Shown in pieces: positions 53,515 to 62,437 of a stretch of 64,000 nucleotides of DNA. Position 1 is the first letter of the stretch. Every line of letters begins with the position of its first letter. Made by a program: the position numbers and the translations under genes. This DNA is from Rhodococcus sp. UNC23MFCrub1.1 (GTDB taxonomy: Bacteria; Actinomycetota; Actinomycetes; Mycobacteriales; Mycobacteriaceae). The notes below the pieces were generated by a model. That model made no database searches and had not been told where the DNA came from. It saw nothing but the letters and a program-made list of their open reading frames with translations. The stretch spans positions 496,001-560,000 of the forward strand of contig NZ_JMLQ01000001.1 of NCBI RefSeq assembly GCF_000686025.1, read 5' to 3'.

Positions 53515-54771
53515 TCAGCCGCGCTGCGCGAGGAATGCGACGTCGACCTCTTCGCCGGTCCGCACCTCGGTCACCTCGGGGTCGACCATGACCAGGCAGT
53601 TGGCCTCCGCCAGCGTCGCCAGCAGGTGCGACGAGCTGCCGGGAGCACCGCCGAGTGCCTGCACGAGGTACTCCCCCGTGCCCTCGTCCCGCATGAGCTG
53701 ACCGCGCAGGTAGGCGCGGCGCCCGGCGATGGACGTGATGGGTCCGACGGTGCGGGCGGTGACGATGCGGCGCATGGGCTGGCGTCGACCGAGCGCGATG
53801 CGCACGAGCGGCCGCACCATCACCTCGAAGACGACGAGCGCACTCACCGGGTTGGACGGCAACAGGAAGGTGGGTACCTCGTCGCGACCGAGCTGGCCGA
53901 AGCCCTGCACCGATCCGGGGTGCATGGCCACGCGGCCGACCTCGATGTCGCCGAAGTCCTCGAGCGCCTCGCGGATCTCCTCGGACGCGCTGCCGCCGAC
54001 GGCTCCGGCGATGACGACGATCTCGGAGCGGATGAGCTGCCCTTCCACCACCTCGCGCAGCCGCTTCGCGTCACCGCTGACGATGCCGATGCGGTTGACG
54101 TCCGCGCCCGCGTCCCGCGCCGCGGCAGCGAGGGCGTAGCTGTTCACGTCGTACACCTGGCCCTGGCCCGGTGTGCGTTCGATGTCGACGAGTTCGCCGC
54201 CGATCGAGATGACCGAGAGTCGGGGACGGGGATGCACGAGGACCTTGTCACGGCCCACGGCTGCGAGGAGCCCGACCTGCGCTGCGCCGATGATGGTCCC
54301 GGACCGCACGGCGACGTCGCCGGGCTGCACGTCGTCACCGATGCGGCGCACGTACTCCCCGGAACGCACGGGTGCGAGCACCTCGATGCGGCCGCGCGCG
54401 AACTTCGCTCGATCCACGGGCAGAACGGCGTCCGCGAGGGTGGGCAGCGGTGCACCCGTGTCGACGCGCACCGCCTGCCGCGGCTGCAGACGGATGGGCT
54501 GACGCGACCCCGCCGCGACCTCGCCCACCACGGGCAGCGAGATGTCGACGGGTGCGCCGTCGTCGTCGGTGGCCGACCCCGCTGCAGCGATGTCCACACT
54601 GCGGACCGCGTAACCGTCGATGGCCGCCTGATCGAACCCGGGCAGCGGGCGCTCGGTCACCACTTCCTCCGCGCAGAGCAGACCCTGCGCCTCGGAGATG
54701 GCGACTCGCACCGGCCGGGGGGCAACCGCTGCAGCCGTCACTCTCGACTGCTGCTCCTCAACCGAGCGCAT
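53515..54771 (-). CDS. glp: Gephyrin-like molybdotransferase Glp (MoeA family)
   Basis: This 418-residue MoeA-type protein has the MoeA N-terminal domain (RPLPGFDQAAIDGYAV), the MoCF-biosynthesis domain (VISIGGELVDIER, GAVGGSASEEIREAL) and the C-terminal domain. In Corynebacterium the neighbouring MoeA homologue Glp binds FtsZ and GlpR and acts in division. Because glpR and rimJ follow, the division role is likely, but a molybdenum-cofactor role is possible too. ATG 54771 follows GAAGG at 5 nt. It lies 32 bp after galU. Confidence 0.9.
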   Translation of the reverse strand: MRSVEEQQSRVTAAAVAPRPVRVAISEAQGLLCAEEVVTERPLPGFDQAAIDGYAVRSVDIAAAGSATDDDGAPVDISLPVVGEVAAGSRQPIRLQPRQAVRVDTGAPLPTLADAVLPVDRAKFARGRIEVLAPVRSGEYVRRIGDDVQPGDVAVRSGTIIGAAQVGLLAAVGRDKVLVHPRPRLSVISIGGELVDIERTPGQGQVYDVNSYALAAAARDAGADVNRIGIVSGDAKRLREVVEGQLIRSEIVVIAGAVGGSASEEIREALEDFGDIEVGRVAMHPGSVQGFGQLGRDEVPTFLLPSNPVSALVVFEVMVRPLVRIALGRRQPMRRIVTARTVGPITSIAGRRAYLRGQLMRDEGTGEYLVQALGGAPGSSSHLLATLAEANCLVMVDPEVTEVRTGEEVDVAFLAQRG

Positions 54772-54803
54772 CCGCACCTTCCGTCATCCGTGTCGACCGG
54801 GCG

Positions 54804-55760
54804 TCACTCGTAGGTCGTGAGCTCCGGTGCCCAGCTGTCGCTCAAGCGCTCCTGGAGCCACTCGCGCAATGCCGGACCGTAATCTTCGCGTTCCAGTGCG
54901 AAGTCAACCGCAGCGCGGAGGTAACCCCCGGGATTTCCGAGGTCGTGTCTCACTCCGCGGTGCACCACCACATGTACCGGATGACCCTCCTCGATGAGGA
55001 GAGCGATGGCGTCGGTGAGTTGCAACTCGCCACCGGCGCCGGGCTGGATTCTTCGCAACGCATCGAAGATGGCCCGGTCCAGAAGGTATCGGCCGGCCGC
55101 CGCGTAGTTCGACGGCGCGTCCTCCTTCTTGGGCTTCTCCACCATGCCGTTGACCTTGAGCACGTTGGGGTTCACTGCGTCGGGCACGATCTCGGTGTCG
55201 AACACTCCGTACGCGGACACCGCGTCCTCGGGAACCTCGATGGCGCACAACACGGTTCCGCCGCGCTTGGCACGCACCCGCGACATCACGTCGAGCACAC
55301 CCCGCGGCATCACCAGGTCGTCCGGGAGCAGCACTGCGATCGCGTCCTCGTCGTCGTCGAGCACCTCCTCGGCGCACGCGACGGCGTGTCCGAGACCCAA
55401 TGGCTCCGCCTGGATCACCGACTGGACGTCGAGAAGACCGGGCGCGACACGGACCTTCTCGAGCATCTCGAGCTTGCCGCTCGCCTCGAGCTTGTTCTCC
55501 AGCACCAGATCCTCGACGAAGTGGGCGACCACACCGTCCTTGCCGGGCGAGGTGACGATGACGAGGCGCTGCGCGCCGGAATCGGCAGCTTCTCCGGCGA
55601 CGAGCTCGATTCCGGGCGTATCGACCACCGGCAGTAGCTCTTTCGGTACCGTTTTCGTGGCGGGGAGGAAACGTGTTCCCATGCCTGCAGCGGGTACGAC
55701 GGCCGTACGGAACGACGGCTTCTTGCCACCGGCCACGGACTCACTGTTTGCTGAGCTCAT
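54804..55760 (-). CDS. galU: UTP--glucose-1-phosphate uridylyltransferase
   Basis: GalU makes UDP-glucose for cell-envelope glycans and trehalose. The 318-residue protein has the nucleotide motif VVPAAGMGTRFLPATKTVPKE, LPDDLVMP with the metal Asp, VEKPKKEDAPSN and GGELQLTDAI. ATG 55760 lies exactly six bases after TAGGGT (minus strand 55772-55767), so the mRNA is probably leaderless; GTG two codons upstream is less likely. It is divergent from the 5-FCL gene by 60 bp. Confidence 0.95.
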   Translation of the reverse strand: MSSANSESVAGGKKPSFRTAVVPAAGMGTRFLPATKTVPKELLPVVDTPGIELVAGEAADSGAQRLVIVTSPGKDGVVAHFVEDLVLENKLEASGKLEMLEKVRVAPGLLDVQSVIQAEPLGLGHAVACAEEVLDDDEDAIAVLLPDDLVMPRGVLDVMSRVRAKRGGTVLCAIEVPEDAVSAYGVFDTEIVPDAVNPNVLKVNGMVEKPKKEDAPSNYAAAGRYLLDRAIFDALRRIQPGAGGELQLTDAIALLIEEGHPVHVVVHRGVRHDLGNPGGYLRAAVDFALEREDYGPALREWLQERLSDSWAPELTTYE

Positions 55761-55766
55761 GCGCAC

Positions 55767-55772
55767 ACCCTA
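55767..55772 (-). promoter_or_regulatory. -10 box TAGGGT of galU
   Basis: TAGGGT, a frequent actinobacterial -10 hexamer, ends six bases before the galU ATG. It decides the start at 55760. Confidence 0.6.
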
Positions 55773-55820
55773 TCCATGTAGACCGCGAATCGTCCTTCGC
55801 GAGACACTGGGGTTTCCCCC

Positions 55821-56423
55821 GTGATCAGTGACGACAAACTCGAGTGGAGGACACGCATACTCACTGCCCGCAAGCAGCGAGACGTCCACGCACGAGAGCG
55901 GGCATCAGAGGCACTCTCTCACGCCGTGTCGGTTTTGGCCTCCGATGCGCGGGAGCGCGGCGGCGACACTGTCGCCGCCTACGTACCGGTGGGTAGCGAG
56001 CCCGGTGATGCGAGCATGCTCGACTCCGCACTGGCCGCCGGACTGCGAGTGCTGCTGCCCGTCGCGCGTGAACCGGGGCCGCTGTCCTGGGCCGAGTACC
56101 GCGGACCCGACTCGCTCGTCGCGGCCGCGTACGGCTTGCGCGAACCGTCCGGCCCGACGCTTCCTCCCGAGACCGTCGCGGACGCGTCGATCGTGTTGGT
56201 ACCCGCACTCGCCGTCGATCGCAGCGGCGGTCGCCTCGGCCGAGGCGCCGGCTTCTACGACCGCACACTCGGTGCCGTCCGGCCCGACGCGTGGCTGGTG
56301 GGCGTGGTGTACGACGACGACCTGGTCGACGAGCTGCCCACCGAGACGCACGACGTGCGCATGACCCACGTGTTGACGCCGCTGTCGGGGCTGCGGCGGC
56401 TCGGCCACGACAGCCTCTGCTGA
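55821..56423 (+). CDS. 5-formyltetrahydrofolate cyclo-ligase
   Basis: The enzyme converts 5-formyl-THF to 5,10-methenyl-THF with ATP. The 200-residue protein has the N-terminal basic helix, AAYVPVGSEPG, and the family end motif PALAVDRSGGRLGRGAGFYDRTL (Gly-rich substrate and ATP loop) followed by VGVVYDDDLVDELPTETHDVRM. It corresponds in position to Rv0992c. The start is GTG. Next comes the CIRCE-controlled ruc gene, 93 bp later. Confidence 0.93.
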   Translation: MISDDKLEWRTRILTARKQRDVHARERASEALSHAVSVLASDARERGGDTVAAYVPVGSEPGDASMLDSALAAGLRVLLPVAREPGPLSWAEYRGPDSLVAAAYGLREPSGPTLPPETVADASIVLVPALAVDRSGGRLGRGAGFYDRTLGAVRPDAWLVGVVYDDDLVDELPTETHDVRMTHVLTPLSGLRRLGHDSLC

Positions 56424-56465
56424 GGAATAGCGCCACCTGCACGGACGTTGCCTCGATTGCCGACG

Positions 56466-56492
56466 CTGGCACTGTCGACTGTAGAGTGCCAG
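56466..56492 (+). promoter_or_regulatory. CIRCE-type HrcA operator
   Basis: CTGGCACTG-N9-GAGTGCCAG has the 9-9-9 layout of the CIRCE element in its actinobacterial form; arms pair at 8 of 9 positions. A -10-like TAGAGT (56482-56487) lies inside, so HrcA binding would block transcription of the zinc-ribbon gene that starts 24 bp downstream. Confidence 0.8.
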
Positions 56493-56516
56493 TCAGGGAC
56501 CGACAGCGGAGGAAAC

Positions 56517-56852
56517 GTGCCTACCTACTCTTATGCGTGCACCGAGTGTGACAACCGGTTCGACATCGTCCAGAAGTTCACGGACGACTCGTTGACGGTC
56601 TGCCCCGCGTGCTCCGGCAAGCTTCGCAAGCTGTTCAACACCGTGGGCATCGTCTTCAAGGGCAGCGGCTTCTACCGCAACGACAGCCGCGGCAGTTCGA
56701 GCAGCAGCGAGTCGGGCTCGTCCGACTCCGGCAGCTCCTCGGACAGCAAGAGCTCGAGCGAGAAGAAGAGCGACACGAAGTCCGACTCGACCTCGACCAC
56801 CTCGAGTGAGAAGAAGTCGACCAGCACCTCCACCCCCGCCGCCGCAAGCTGA
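56517..56852 (+). CDS. ruc: FmdB-type zinc-ribbon protein, Rv0991c (Ruc)-like redox-regulated chaperone
   Basis: This 111-residue protein has an N-terminal zinc ribbon (C8-x2-C11 and C29-x2-C32 in ACTECD and CPACSGK) and a disordered tail of about 55 residues made of Ser, Lys, Asp, Glu and Thr. The homologue in M. tuberculosis, Rv0991c or Ruc, is a redox-regulated chaperone in the heat-shock regulon. The GTG follows GGAGG. The CIRCE site upstream supports heat-shock control by HrcA. The symbol is assigned by similarity and position. Confidence 0.85.
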   Translation: MPTYSYACTECDNRFDIVQKFTDDSLTVCPACSGKLRKLFNTVGIVFKGSGFYRNDSRGSSSSSESGSSDSGSSSDSKSSSEKKSDTKSDSTSTTSSEKKSTSTSTPAAAS

Positions 56853-56929
56853 TCGTCCGACCCGGGGAGCGTTGAACCGCTGTCCCCAAGCACCGTGAAA
56901 CCTGGCGGCCTCCTGCGTCGCCCTGGTTC

Positions 56930-56935
56930 TACGGT
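56930..56935 (+). promoter_or_regulatory. -10 box TACGGT, leaderless start of the SAF gene
   Basis: TACGGT ends six bases before ATG 56942, giving the gene its own promoter 78 bp after ruc. Confidence 0.45.
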
Positions 56936-56941
56936 CGCGTC

Positions 56942-57598
56942 ATGTCTCCCACGGTCGATCACCCGCTGAGCGCGCGTCTGTTCGACCGCATGCCGCCTCT
57001 CCCGCCGCGTCTGCGGTCACCTGCCGCTCGACGCATCGTCGCCGCTGCTCTCGTGGGGCTCGCTGTCGTCTCGGCATATCGAACCGATCCGTCGCGGACC
57101 GAGGTCCCGGTCGTCGTGACCGCCACGGACCTCGCTCCCGGCACCTCACTCACGGCCGCCGACGTCACGCTGACCCGGGTCGACTCGTCCCTGCTCGCGG
57201 ACGGAACGCTGCGGTCGGTGGACGACGCGGTGGGACGGACTGTCGCCGGACCCGTCCGATCCGGCGAGGCGCTCACCGATGTCCGATTGCTGGGGCCTCG
57301 ACTGGCGTCCGCCACCCTGCCGTCCGGTGACGCCCGCATCGTGCCGATCCGCCTCGCCGATCCCGAGCTGGCGCAACTGCTTCGAGCCGGCGACGTGGTC
57401 GACGTGGTCCGGGCGGCGCCGGACGACACGTCCCCGTCCGGGGTGATCGCCGAGAGTGCCACCGTGGTGATGGTCTCCGCCCCGAGCTCCGGCGTGTCTC
57501 GACGCGACCAGCTCGTTCTGGTCGCCCTGCGCGCGGACGACGCGTCGGCCGTCGCCGCTGCGTCGCTCTCCGATGCACTGACGGTCCTGCTGCGGTGA
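56942..57598 (+). CDS. SAF-domain membrane-anchored protein (CpaB/Rv0990c-like)
   Basis: This 218-residue protein has one N-terminal membrane helix (IVAAALVGLAVVSAY, about 32-46) and an external SAF domain (VPVVVTATDLAPGTSLTAADVTLTRV) like that in the pilus protein CpaB. No Flp pilus genes are nearby. It corresponds in position to M. tuberculosis Rv0990c. The role is unknown; SAF domains bind glycans or peptidoglycan in some proteins. Confidence 0.82.
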   Translation: MSPTVDHPLSARLFDRMPPLPPRLRSPAARRIVAAALVGLAVVSAYRTDPSRTEVPVVVTATDLAPGTSLTAADVTLTRVDSSLLADGTLRSVDDAVGRTVAGPVRSGEALTDVRLLGPRLASATLPSGDARIVPIRLADPELAQLLRAGDVVDVVRAAPDDTSPSGVIAESATVVMVSAPSSGVSRRDQLVLVALRADDASAVAAASLSDALTVLLR

Positions 57599-57648
57599 CC
57601 GTCCCGGGTCGCGGGCTTCGCCGCGCCCATCGAGACGCGCTGGTCGGT

Positions 57649-57686
57649 TACTCTCGTCGTGGCTCAATCCATGATCGACGAGAGTA
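57649..57686 (+). promoter_or_regulatory. 11-bp inverted repeat before mscL
   Basis: TACTCTCGTCG (57649-57659) and CGACGAGAGTA (57676-57686) form a perfect 11-bp inverted repeat with a 16-nt loop, ending 12 nt before the mscL ATG and just before its AGGGGCGG ribosome site. It could be an operator or an mRNA hairpin that affects translation. Confidence 0.5.
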
Positions 57687-57698
57687 GGGGCGGATCGC

Positions 57699-58145
57699 AT
57701 GTTGAAGGGCTTCAAGGACTTCCTGCTGCGCGGGAACGTGGTCGACCTCGCGGTCGCAGTGGTCATCGGTGCGGCCTTCACGGCCATCGTCACCGCATTC
57801 ACCACCAACATCGTGAACCCGCTGATCTCGTCCATCGGGGCGAGCAACGAGCTGGGCTGGGGCTTCCTGATCCGCTCCGGCAACGACGCGACATTCGTGA
57901 ACATCGGGGCCGTCATCACCGCGGTGATCAACTTCGTCATCATCGCGGCGGTCGTCTACTTCGTGCTCATCCTCCCGGTGAACACCGCGAAGAACCGCTT
58001 CGCGACGAAGAAGGAGAAGGCTCTGAGCGATCAGGACATCCTGATCCAGATCCGGGACCTTCTGGCGGAGGGCCGTTCCGACGGCGTCAAGACCACCTCG
58101 GACGGCATCACCGGCAACACGACGCCGGGCACCACCACCACGTAG
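57699..58145 (+). CDS. mscL: Large-conductance mechanosensitive channel
   Basis: MscL opens under membrane tension to release solutes on osmotic downshock. The 148-residue protein has an N-terminal amphipathic helix (MLKGFKDFLLRGNVVDLAVAVVIGAAF), first helix with the Gly/Ala gate region, a periplasmic loop (GWGFLIRSGNDATF), second helix and a cytosolic helical tail, then a Thr/Gly-rich end. The gene corresponds in position to Rv0985c. It works at the opposite end of osmotic balance from the BCCT uptake system in this window. Confidence 0.96.
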   Translation: MLKGFKDFLLRGNVVDLAVAVVIGAAFTAIVTAFTTNIVNPLISSIGASNELGWGFLIRSGNDATFVNIGAVITAVINFVIIAAVVYFVLILPVNTAKNRFATKKEKALSDQDILIQIRDLLAEGRSDGVKTTSDGITGNTTPGTTTT

Positions 58146-58158
58146 TCACCCACAGACG

Positions 58159-58206
58159 CGACGAAGGGCTCGTCCTCACCGCACGGTGAGGACGAGCCCT
58201 TCGTCG
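58159..58206. terminator. Bidirectional terminator after mscL
   Basis: A perfect 22-bp stem (58159-58180 with 58185-58206) with a GCAC loop lies between convergent genes; it is the longest hairpin in the window. Confidence 0.9.
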
Positions 58207-58225
58207 TCTGTTCGAACGAGCGGGA

Positions 58226-58675
58226 TCAGTTGAACTTGACCAGCGGGAACTCGTCGAGCGTGATCGCGGTGCCGGCCGCGGAGCAGGCGTCGACGACGGC
58301 CGTCGAATTGTCGACGAACGCCTGACCGGACGAGCTGTCCGGCTCGGTGAGTTCGAGGGAATCGGCGGGTAGCGCGCCGATGAGGGTGCTGAGCGAGGAC
58401 TCGACGTCACCGGTGGCGGTGTCCGCGAGCGGCTGGAACTTCTGCATCTCGGCGGTCTTCGCGTCGGTCCAGGTCTGGACGTCCGTGTCGGCCGGGCCGG
58501 CCTTGACGAGGGCGGTGAACTGGTCGTACGTGGTCTCGAAATCGGTGCAGGCGGTGGCGTTCTCGGACGAGTCGTCGGACGTCCCGGAATCCCCGCTGCT
58601 GCAGGCGGACAGGCCCACCAGGGCCGTGAAGGCGAAAGCTGCAGTCATCACACGAGTCGCGGTACCGGAGTTCAT
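58226..58675 (-). CDS. Small secreted lipoprotein
   Basis: This 149-residue putative lipoprotein has a signal peptide with lipobox LSAC (VGLSACSSG) and a Ser/Asp-rich spacer, then a helical domain of about 110 residues with two Cys (TACTDFE and VDACSAAG) that could form a disulfide. No family is recognised. ATG 58675 (MNSGTATRV) is chosen; ATG 58684 would add three residues. It shares the long terminator with mscL. Confidence 0.8.
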   Translation of the reverse strand: MNSGTATRVMTAAFAFTALVGLSACSSGDSGTSDDSSENATACTDFETTYDQFTALVKAGPADTDVQTWTDAKTAEMQKFQPLADTATGDVESSLSTLIGALPADSLELTEPDSSSGQAFVDNSTAVVDACSAAGTAITLDEFPLVKFN

Positions 58676-58790
58676 GCCGACCATTCAACAGGATGCATGG
58701 ACGTCGGAACGCAGTGGGGCGGTGCACCTTCGGATGCTCGTGACATGCCACCGACCGTTGTCGCACGCCATTGTCACGCTTCACGAACAC

Positions 58791-58829
58791 GACGAAGCCC
58801 CACCCGGATGACCCGGATGGGGCTTCGTC
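58791..58829 (-). terminator. Terminator after the MspA porin gene
   Basis: A 12-bp stem (58791-58802 with 58818-58829) with a 15-nt loop that itself contains CCGG repeats lies 67 bp after the porin stop. The remaining spacer (58685-58895) holds no gene. Confidence 0.75.
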
Positions 58830-58895
58830 TGTGTTCAGATCTGCTGTGGCAGCGGACTACCGATCAGCAGGCAACTGATACTGGCTGGGCCAGGA

Positions 58896-59633
58896 TCAGT
58901 TGAAGGTCCACACGGGGCCGTAGGCGACGGCCGTGTCGCCGGTGGCGGACACGATCGAGGCGTACGGACGAACGCGGACGTTGCCCAGGATGCCGGTGGC
59001 GGTTCCGTGGACGTTCGCGAGCTGGATGGAGCCGTCAGTGCCGGCTGCGTCCTGCTCGCCGCCGGTGATGTCGGCCGACTCGTCGACGACTGCAACGGCG
59101 CTCTCGGACTGCGTGATGCCGGGTCCGGGGGCGATGGTGACGTTTGCGGTGGCGACCGGAACGAGCTGCACCTCAGCCTTGAGGCCGTTGGTCGAGGAAT
59201 TGGTTGTGCTGCCACCGGCCGCAGACGTCACGACAGACGACGTGTCGAAGCCTGCGGTAACCGACGGGGTGGCCCAGTCGATGGAAAGCTCGCCGCCGAG
59301 GCTGCCCGGGTAGCCAACCTGGTAGCCGACCTTGACCGTGCCCTCGAAGTCGTCTGCAGACGGTCCTGCGACCGACCAGGTGACGCGGCCGTTGCCGAAC
59401 CACTCGCGGGTCAGCGGGTTCGCGTCCAGCGGGAACACGCTGTTCACGAAGGTGTCCTCGAGGTTGATCGTGATGGCGTTGCCATCAGCGTCAACAACGG
59501 TGTTGCTTGCGTCGACGCCCGCGTTTGCAGTGCCGGTTCCGAGAACCAGGCCGACGACCGAGGCGCCTGCCACAGCTGCAACACTCATGGACTTGAGCCC
59601 CCGGCTGCGCCGCGGCTTACGAATTACGGTCAT
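58896..59633 (-). CDS. MspA family outer-membrane porin
   Basis: MspA-type porins form octameric channels through the mycolic-acid outer membrane and admit hydrophilic solutes. The 245-residue precursor has a signal peptide with a basic N-region (MTVIRKPRRSRGLKS), a hydrophobic core and TANAG cleavage near residue 39. The mature protein shows the MspA pattern: DGNAITINLEDTFVNSVFPLDANPLTREWF-like region, GYQVGYPGSLGG and WATPSV, ending in VAYGPVWTFN. ATG 59633 follows GAGGA at 5 nt. Upstream ATGs in frame are less likely. The porin is transcribed alone. Confidence 0.92.
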   Translation of the reverse strand: MTVIRKPRRSRGLKSMSVAAVAGASVVGLVLGTGTANAGVDASNTVVDADGNAITINLEDTFVNSVFPLDANPLTREWFGNGRVTWSVAGPSADDFEGTVKVGYQVGYPGSLGGELSIDWATPSVTAGFDTSSVVTSAAGGSTTNSSTNGLKAEVQLVPVATANVTIAPGPGITQSESAVAVVDESADITGGEQDAAGTDGSIQLANVHGTATGILGNVRVRPYASIVSATGDTAVAYGPVWTFN

Positions 59634-60203
59634 GTACTTCCTCATCATGTTCGTCCCGCGGCGTGTTCGCCTCGGGTGCGCTGTCGGGCTCTGACGTCCT
59701 CCCGAGCGGTTCGCTTGCGAGCGAACCGTATCAGGCGGCGACTGCAAGCTCATGGCTTACGCGTCGGGAGTGCAGGAACACAAGTTGGACGCGTCCTCGT
59801 ATCGATTCAGCATCCACCGTTGAACCTGAGCGAAACCTTAGAGGGTGATTCGGACCGTGACAATCCCTACGTTCGCGGCGTTGTGTCCGAAAACCGCCGT
59901 CCACGTTTCGTGCGTGTGAACGTGCGTCACAAGCGTTTTGGCCGCACGACGCGCCGCAGCTCCAATGGCGCGAAACGTCGTCGGACTGTGCTAACCGGGT
60001 ACCCGGGTGCCCGTGACGTGGGCGTTATTCGACTCGACCCCGAGCGGAACCACTGATCGACGGGGGTTGCCAGTCACACCAGTCACATCTACCCTGCGGT
60101 AACTCGCACGGAGGTCGTCCGGATTCAGGCGAATTCGCGGTTAACAGACAGGCAACACCGGGTTCGCACTGTGGTAACTCCCAGTGACGTGGATCACACA
60201 AAA
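59634..60203. other. 570-bp region without a credible gene upstream of the mspA-type porin
   Basis: The region lacks GC3-biased open frames. It holds a 9-bp stem with TGCG loop (59707-59728) in the probable porin leader, and a 12-bp direct repeat CTG(C/T)GGTAACTC at 60094-60105 and 60169-60180. Composition is lower in GC than the neighbouring genes. It probably carries the porin promoter and regulatory sites, but I cannot assign a named element. Confidence 0.55.
59707..59728 (-). promoter_or_regulatory. Leader hairpin upstream of the porin gene
   Basis: CGGTTCGCT-TGCG-AGCGAACCG is a perfect 9-bp stem with a 4-nt loop, 74 bp before the porin start. If transcribed it would be a stable 5' leader stem; it may also be a protein-binding dyad. 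Confidence 0.45.
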
Positions 60204-60454
60204 CTAGTCGTAATGCGGAGGCCTCTGGCTCCTCAACCACTCCTCCGAGCCCGAGGACGAATCACCTCGATGTGGTTCGCCCGACGTTCCGTCGTCTCGA
60301 GTCGACTCGGGAAGAACATCGCCGAACACACGAGCGAGCCGGGCCCGTCGTGCACGGGCCCGGCTCGCAGTGTCCTCGGAGTCCGGATCGACAGGTGTTG
60401 CGTCGCCGGCTCGAGGGTCGTTCTTCTGGGGGTCGTCAGCCGTCAAGGCTGGAC
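60204..60454 (-). CDS. Small hypothetical protein with RLARVFGDVLP and PPHYD motifs
   Basis: This frame overlaps the moaB 3' end by 19 bp and encodes about 83 residues if it starts at TTG 60452 or a close start; the exact start is uncertain. The text RARRARLARVFGDVLPEST and the C-terminal EEWLRSQRPPHYD resemble a small conserved protein that I recall from related actinobacteria, which is why I list it. Against it, a 15-bp perfect hairpin (60334-60368) lies within the frame and could be the moaB terminator. No ribosome site is clear. Confidence 0.5.
60334..60368. terminator. 15-bp GC hairpin after moaB
   Basis: A perfect 15-bp stem (60334-60348 with 60354-60368) with a 5-nt loop lies 68 bp after the moaB stop. 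It is a good moaB terminator candidate, although it falls inside a possible small gene. Confidence 0.6.
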
Positions 60455-60930
60455 AACTCACCGATGACATGGGCGGCGAGGGGCGTCAGCGTCGCCATTC
60501 CGTCGCGGACGGCTGCGCGGCTCCCGGCCAGGTTGACCACCAGCGTGCTGCCGGACACTCCGGCGAGCCCGCGGGACAGGCCTGCGTCGAGCGACCCCGC
60601 CGCCAGTCCGGAGGAGCGGAGCGCCTCACTGATGCCGAGGAGTTCACGGTCGAGCACCTCGGCCGTCGCGTCCGGGGTGACGTCGCGTGGCGACGTGCCG
60701 GTGCCGCCGACGGAGACCACCAGGTCGACGCCGCCGATGACCGCGGTGTTCAGTGCGTTGCGCACGTCCACCTCGTCGTTGCTGACCACGACGACACCGT
60801 CGACGAGGAAGCCCGCCTCGGTCAGCAGTTCGTTGACCAGAGGTCCGGTCGAGTCGGCATCTCCGTGAGCCGTGCGGTCGTCGACGATCACGACGAGCGC
60901 ACGTCCGGCCACGGCTGCATCCATAGTCAT
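60436..60930 (-). CDS. moaB: MoaB/Mog family molybdenum cofactor protein
   Basis: This 164-residue MoCF-biosynthesis-domain protein resembles MoaB2 of mycobacteria, thought to adenylylate molybdopterin or bind it. It has VVIVDDRTAHGDADSTGPLV, LVVSVGGTGTSPRDVTPDAT and GLAGVSGSTLVVNLAGS. ATG 60930 follows GGTGAG at 4 nt, and TACGGT lies 7 nt upstream; the frame extension to 61026 is not needed. The gene follows pepD on the same strand with a 95-bp gap. Confidence 0.93.
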   Translation of the reverse strand: MTMDAAVAGRALVVIVDDRTAHGDADSTGPLVNELLTEAGFLVDGVVVVSNDEVDVRNALNTAVIGGVDLVVSVGGTGTSPRDVTPDATAEVLDRELLGISEALRSSGLAAGSLDAGLSRGLAGVSGSTLVVNLAGSRAAVRDGMATLTPLAAHVIGELSSLDG

Positions 60931-61025
60931 GTCGCTCACCGTAATGCCCGGGCCCGACGGAGACTCGATGTGCCCGACGATGGGCGTGAGGTGCCCACGG
61001 TCACGGACGATCCGGGGTCGCTTCA

Positions 61026-62396
<1,371 letters not shown>

Positions 62397-62437
62397 GCGT
62401 TTCGCTCCATCTCCATGACCGGCTCGCACCGGTCACC

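Noticed and set aside
59880..60056. Arg/Lys-rich frame ending at 60056 that could encode a basic peptide
   Set aside because: Third-position GC is not elevated as in neighbouring genes, and no ribosome site is present.
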